DNA from: Campylobacterales bacterium
GTDB taxonomy: Bacteria; Campylobacterota; Campylobacteria; Campylobacterales; Nitratiruptoraceae
Reading direction: 5' to 3'
NCBI GenBank assembly: GCA_027068245.1
Contig: JAMOUF010000299.1
Span: 1 to 5,600 of the forward strand
Length of the DNA: 5,600 nt
Below the pieces are notes generated by a model that saw nothing but the letters and a program-made list of their open reading frames with translations, had not been told where the DNA came from and did not search any database. Below are positions 5,104-5,600 of the stretch, piece after piece (within the stretch, counting starts at the first letter, position 1; each line of letters begins with the position of its first letter). The position numbers and the translations under genes were made by a program.

Positions 5104-5600
5104 ATGTTCGGATTTATAAAAAAGGCTTTACAAAAGACCGTCAAAAATATCGAGGAAAACGTCGAAAAAAAGAAGAAATACGCCACCAAAGAGGAGATAG
5201 AGGAGCTGCTTTTGGAAGCGGACGTGGAGTATGATATAGTGGAAAAAATCGTTGAGTCCCTTCCATCGAAAGTCAGCCGGATACAGCTTAAAAACGACCT
5301 TTTATACCTTTTCAAAATTCCAAATGCAAAAGAGGAGAGCGAGAAACCTTTCGTCGAGCTGATTTTGGGCGTCAACGGTGCCGGCAAAACCACCACCATA
5401 GCCAAACTGGCGAACCTGTACAAAAAAGAGGGAAAATCTGTGATACTGGGGGCCGCGGACACTTTCAGGGCAGCAGCCATAGAGCAGCTTGCCAGATGGG
5501 CCCACATCCTTGGCGTCCCGATAGTGGCTACGAAACAGGGGCACGACCCAAGCGCAGTGGCGTATGATACGATAGCCAAGGCAAAAGCGAAAGATATAGA
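5104..5600 (+). CDS. ftsY: Signal recognition particle receptor FtsY, N-terminal part
   Basis: FtsY is the SRP receptor GTPase that docks ribosome-nascent chain-SRP complexes at the inner membrane for co-translational insertion. The window holds 165 codons; the gene runs off the right edge (family NG core about 290-300 residues). Visible parts: an amphipathic N-terminal helix with basic residues, [15 protein letters not shown] (1-15), which can contact membrane; the N domain with the [16 protein letters not shown] segment (35-50); the G domain with P-loop [10 protein letters not shown] at 89-98; the insertion-box-preceding motif [11 protein letters not shown] at 119-129; and QGHDPSAVA at 145-153. 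The long acidic A domain of E. coli FtsY is absent, as in many bacteria outside the Gammaproteobacteria. DTFRAAA with QGHDPSAV distinguishes it from Ffh. AGGAG at 5094-5098 lies five bases before the ATG, inside the end of the lipoprotein gene, with no gap after its stop: a tight operon. Confidence 0.95.
   Translation, partial: MFGFIKKALQKTVKNIEENVEKKKKYATKEEIEELLLEADVEYDIVEKIVESLPSKVSRIQLKNDLLYLFKIPNAKEESEKPFVELILGVNGAGKTTTIAKLANLYKKEGKSVILGAADTFRAAAIEQLARWAHILGVPIVATKQGHDPSAVAYDTIAKAKAKDI

Noticed and set aside
5100..5579. Minus-strand open frame of 159 codons opposite ftsY
   Set aside because: Ser/Phe-rich shadow of the Lys/Glu-rich ftsY; the plus-strand frame has the full GTPase motifs.
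1..5600. Mobile element, CRISPR array, tRNA/rRNA, toxin-antitoxin or defence system
   Set aside because: No terminal or direct repeats, spacer arrays, RNA gene signatures or transposase/nuclease motifs were seen; nearly every base belongs to a recognisable housekeeping gene.

Overview
This window looks like a piece of a Campylobacterota (formerly Epsilonproteobacteria) chromosome, probably a free-living or vent-type lineage rather than a low-GC host-associated one. The evidence is the gene content (CmoB, RNase Y, a lipoprotein thioredoxin next to FtsY), the many lysines, AT-rich sigma70-like -10 boxes without clear -35 boxes, and moderate overall GC. The order thioredoxin lipoprotein / 5-FTHF cyclo-ligase / RNase Y / FtsY matches, as I remember it, a block found in Campylobacter and relatives. 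Genus-level assignment is not possible from the window alone.

Layout. Bases 1-945 (minus strand) hold the first codons of a HAD-family phosphatase and, upstream of it, cmoB (tRNA wobble uridine modification), joined by a TGATG stop-start overlap. From 966/972 a divergent plus-strand pair runs to 2398: a very short nucleoside phosphorylase/nucleosidase-like protein and a cation diffusion facilitator, joined by an ATGA overlap. At about 2386-2406 a perfect 8-bp hairpin spans the facing stop codons of the CDF gene and of rny. Bases 2405-4514 (minus strand) hold 5-formyltetrahydrofolate cyclo-ligase followed by rny (RNase Y); their reading frames overlap by 95 nt. A compact divergent promoter region (4515-4566) separates this unit from a plus-strand unit of a TlpA-like lipoprotein (TTG start) and ftsY, which runs off the right edge.

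How it works together. The genes are mostly housekeeping: translation fidelity (cmoB), RNA turnover (rny), folate one-carbon metabolism (5-FCL), targeting of membrane proteins (ftsY), metal efflux (CDF) and envelope thiol chemistry (TlpA-like). The window is densely packed: no intergenic gap exceeds about 52 bases, and junctions are overlaps or immediate stop-starts. I see no mobile element, CRISPR array, RNA gene or defence system, and no clear case for a novel biological system. The points worth a second look are compact regulatory architecture (a possible leaderless promoter, a palindromic divergent promoter, a shared hairpin), the long 5-FCL/rny overlap, a CDF transporter lacking one metal site, and the shrunken nucleosidase.
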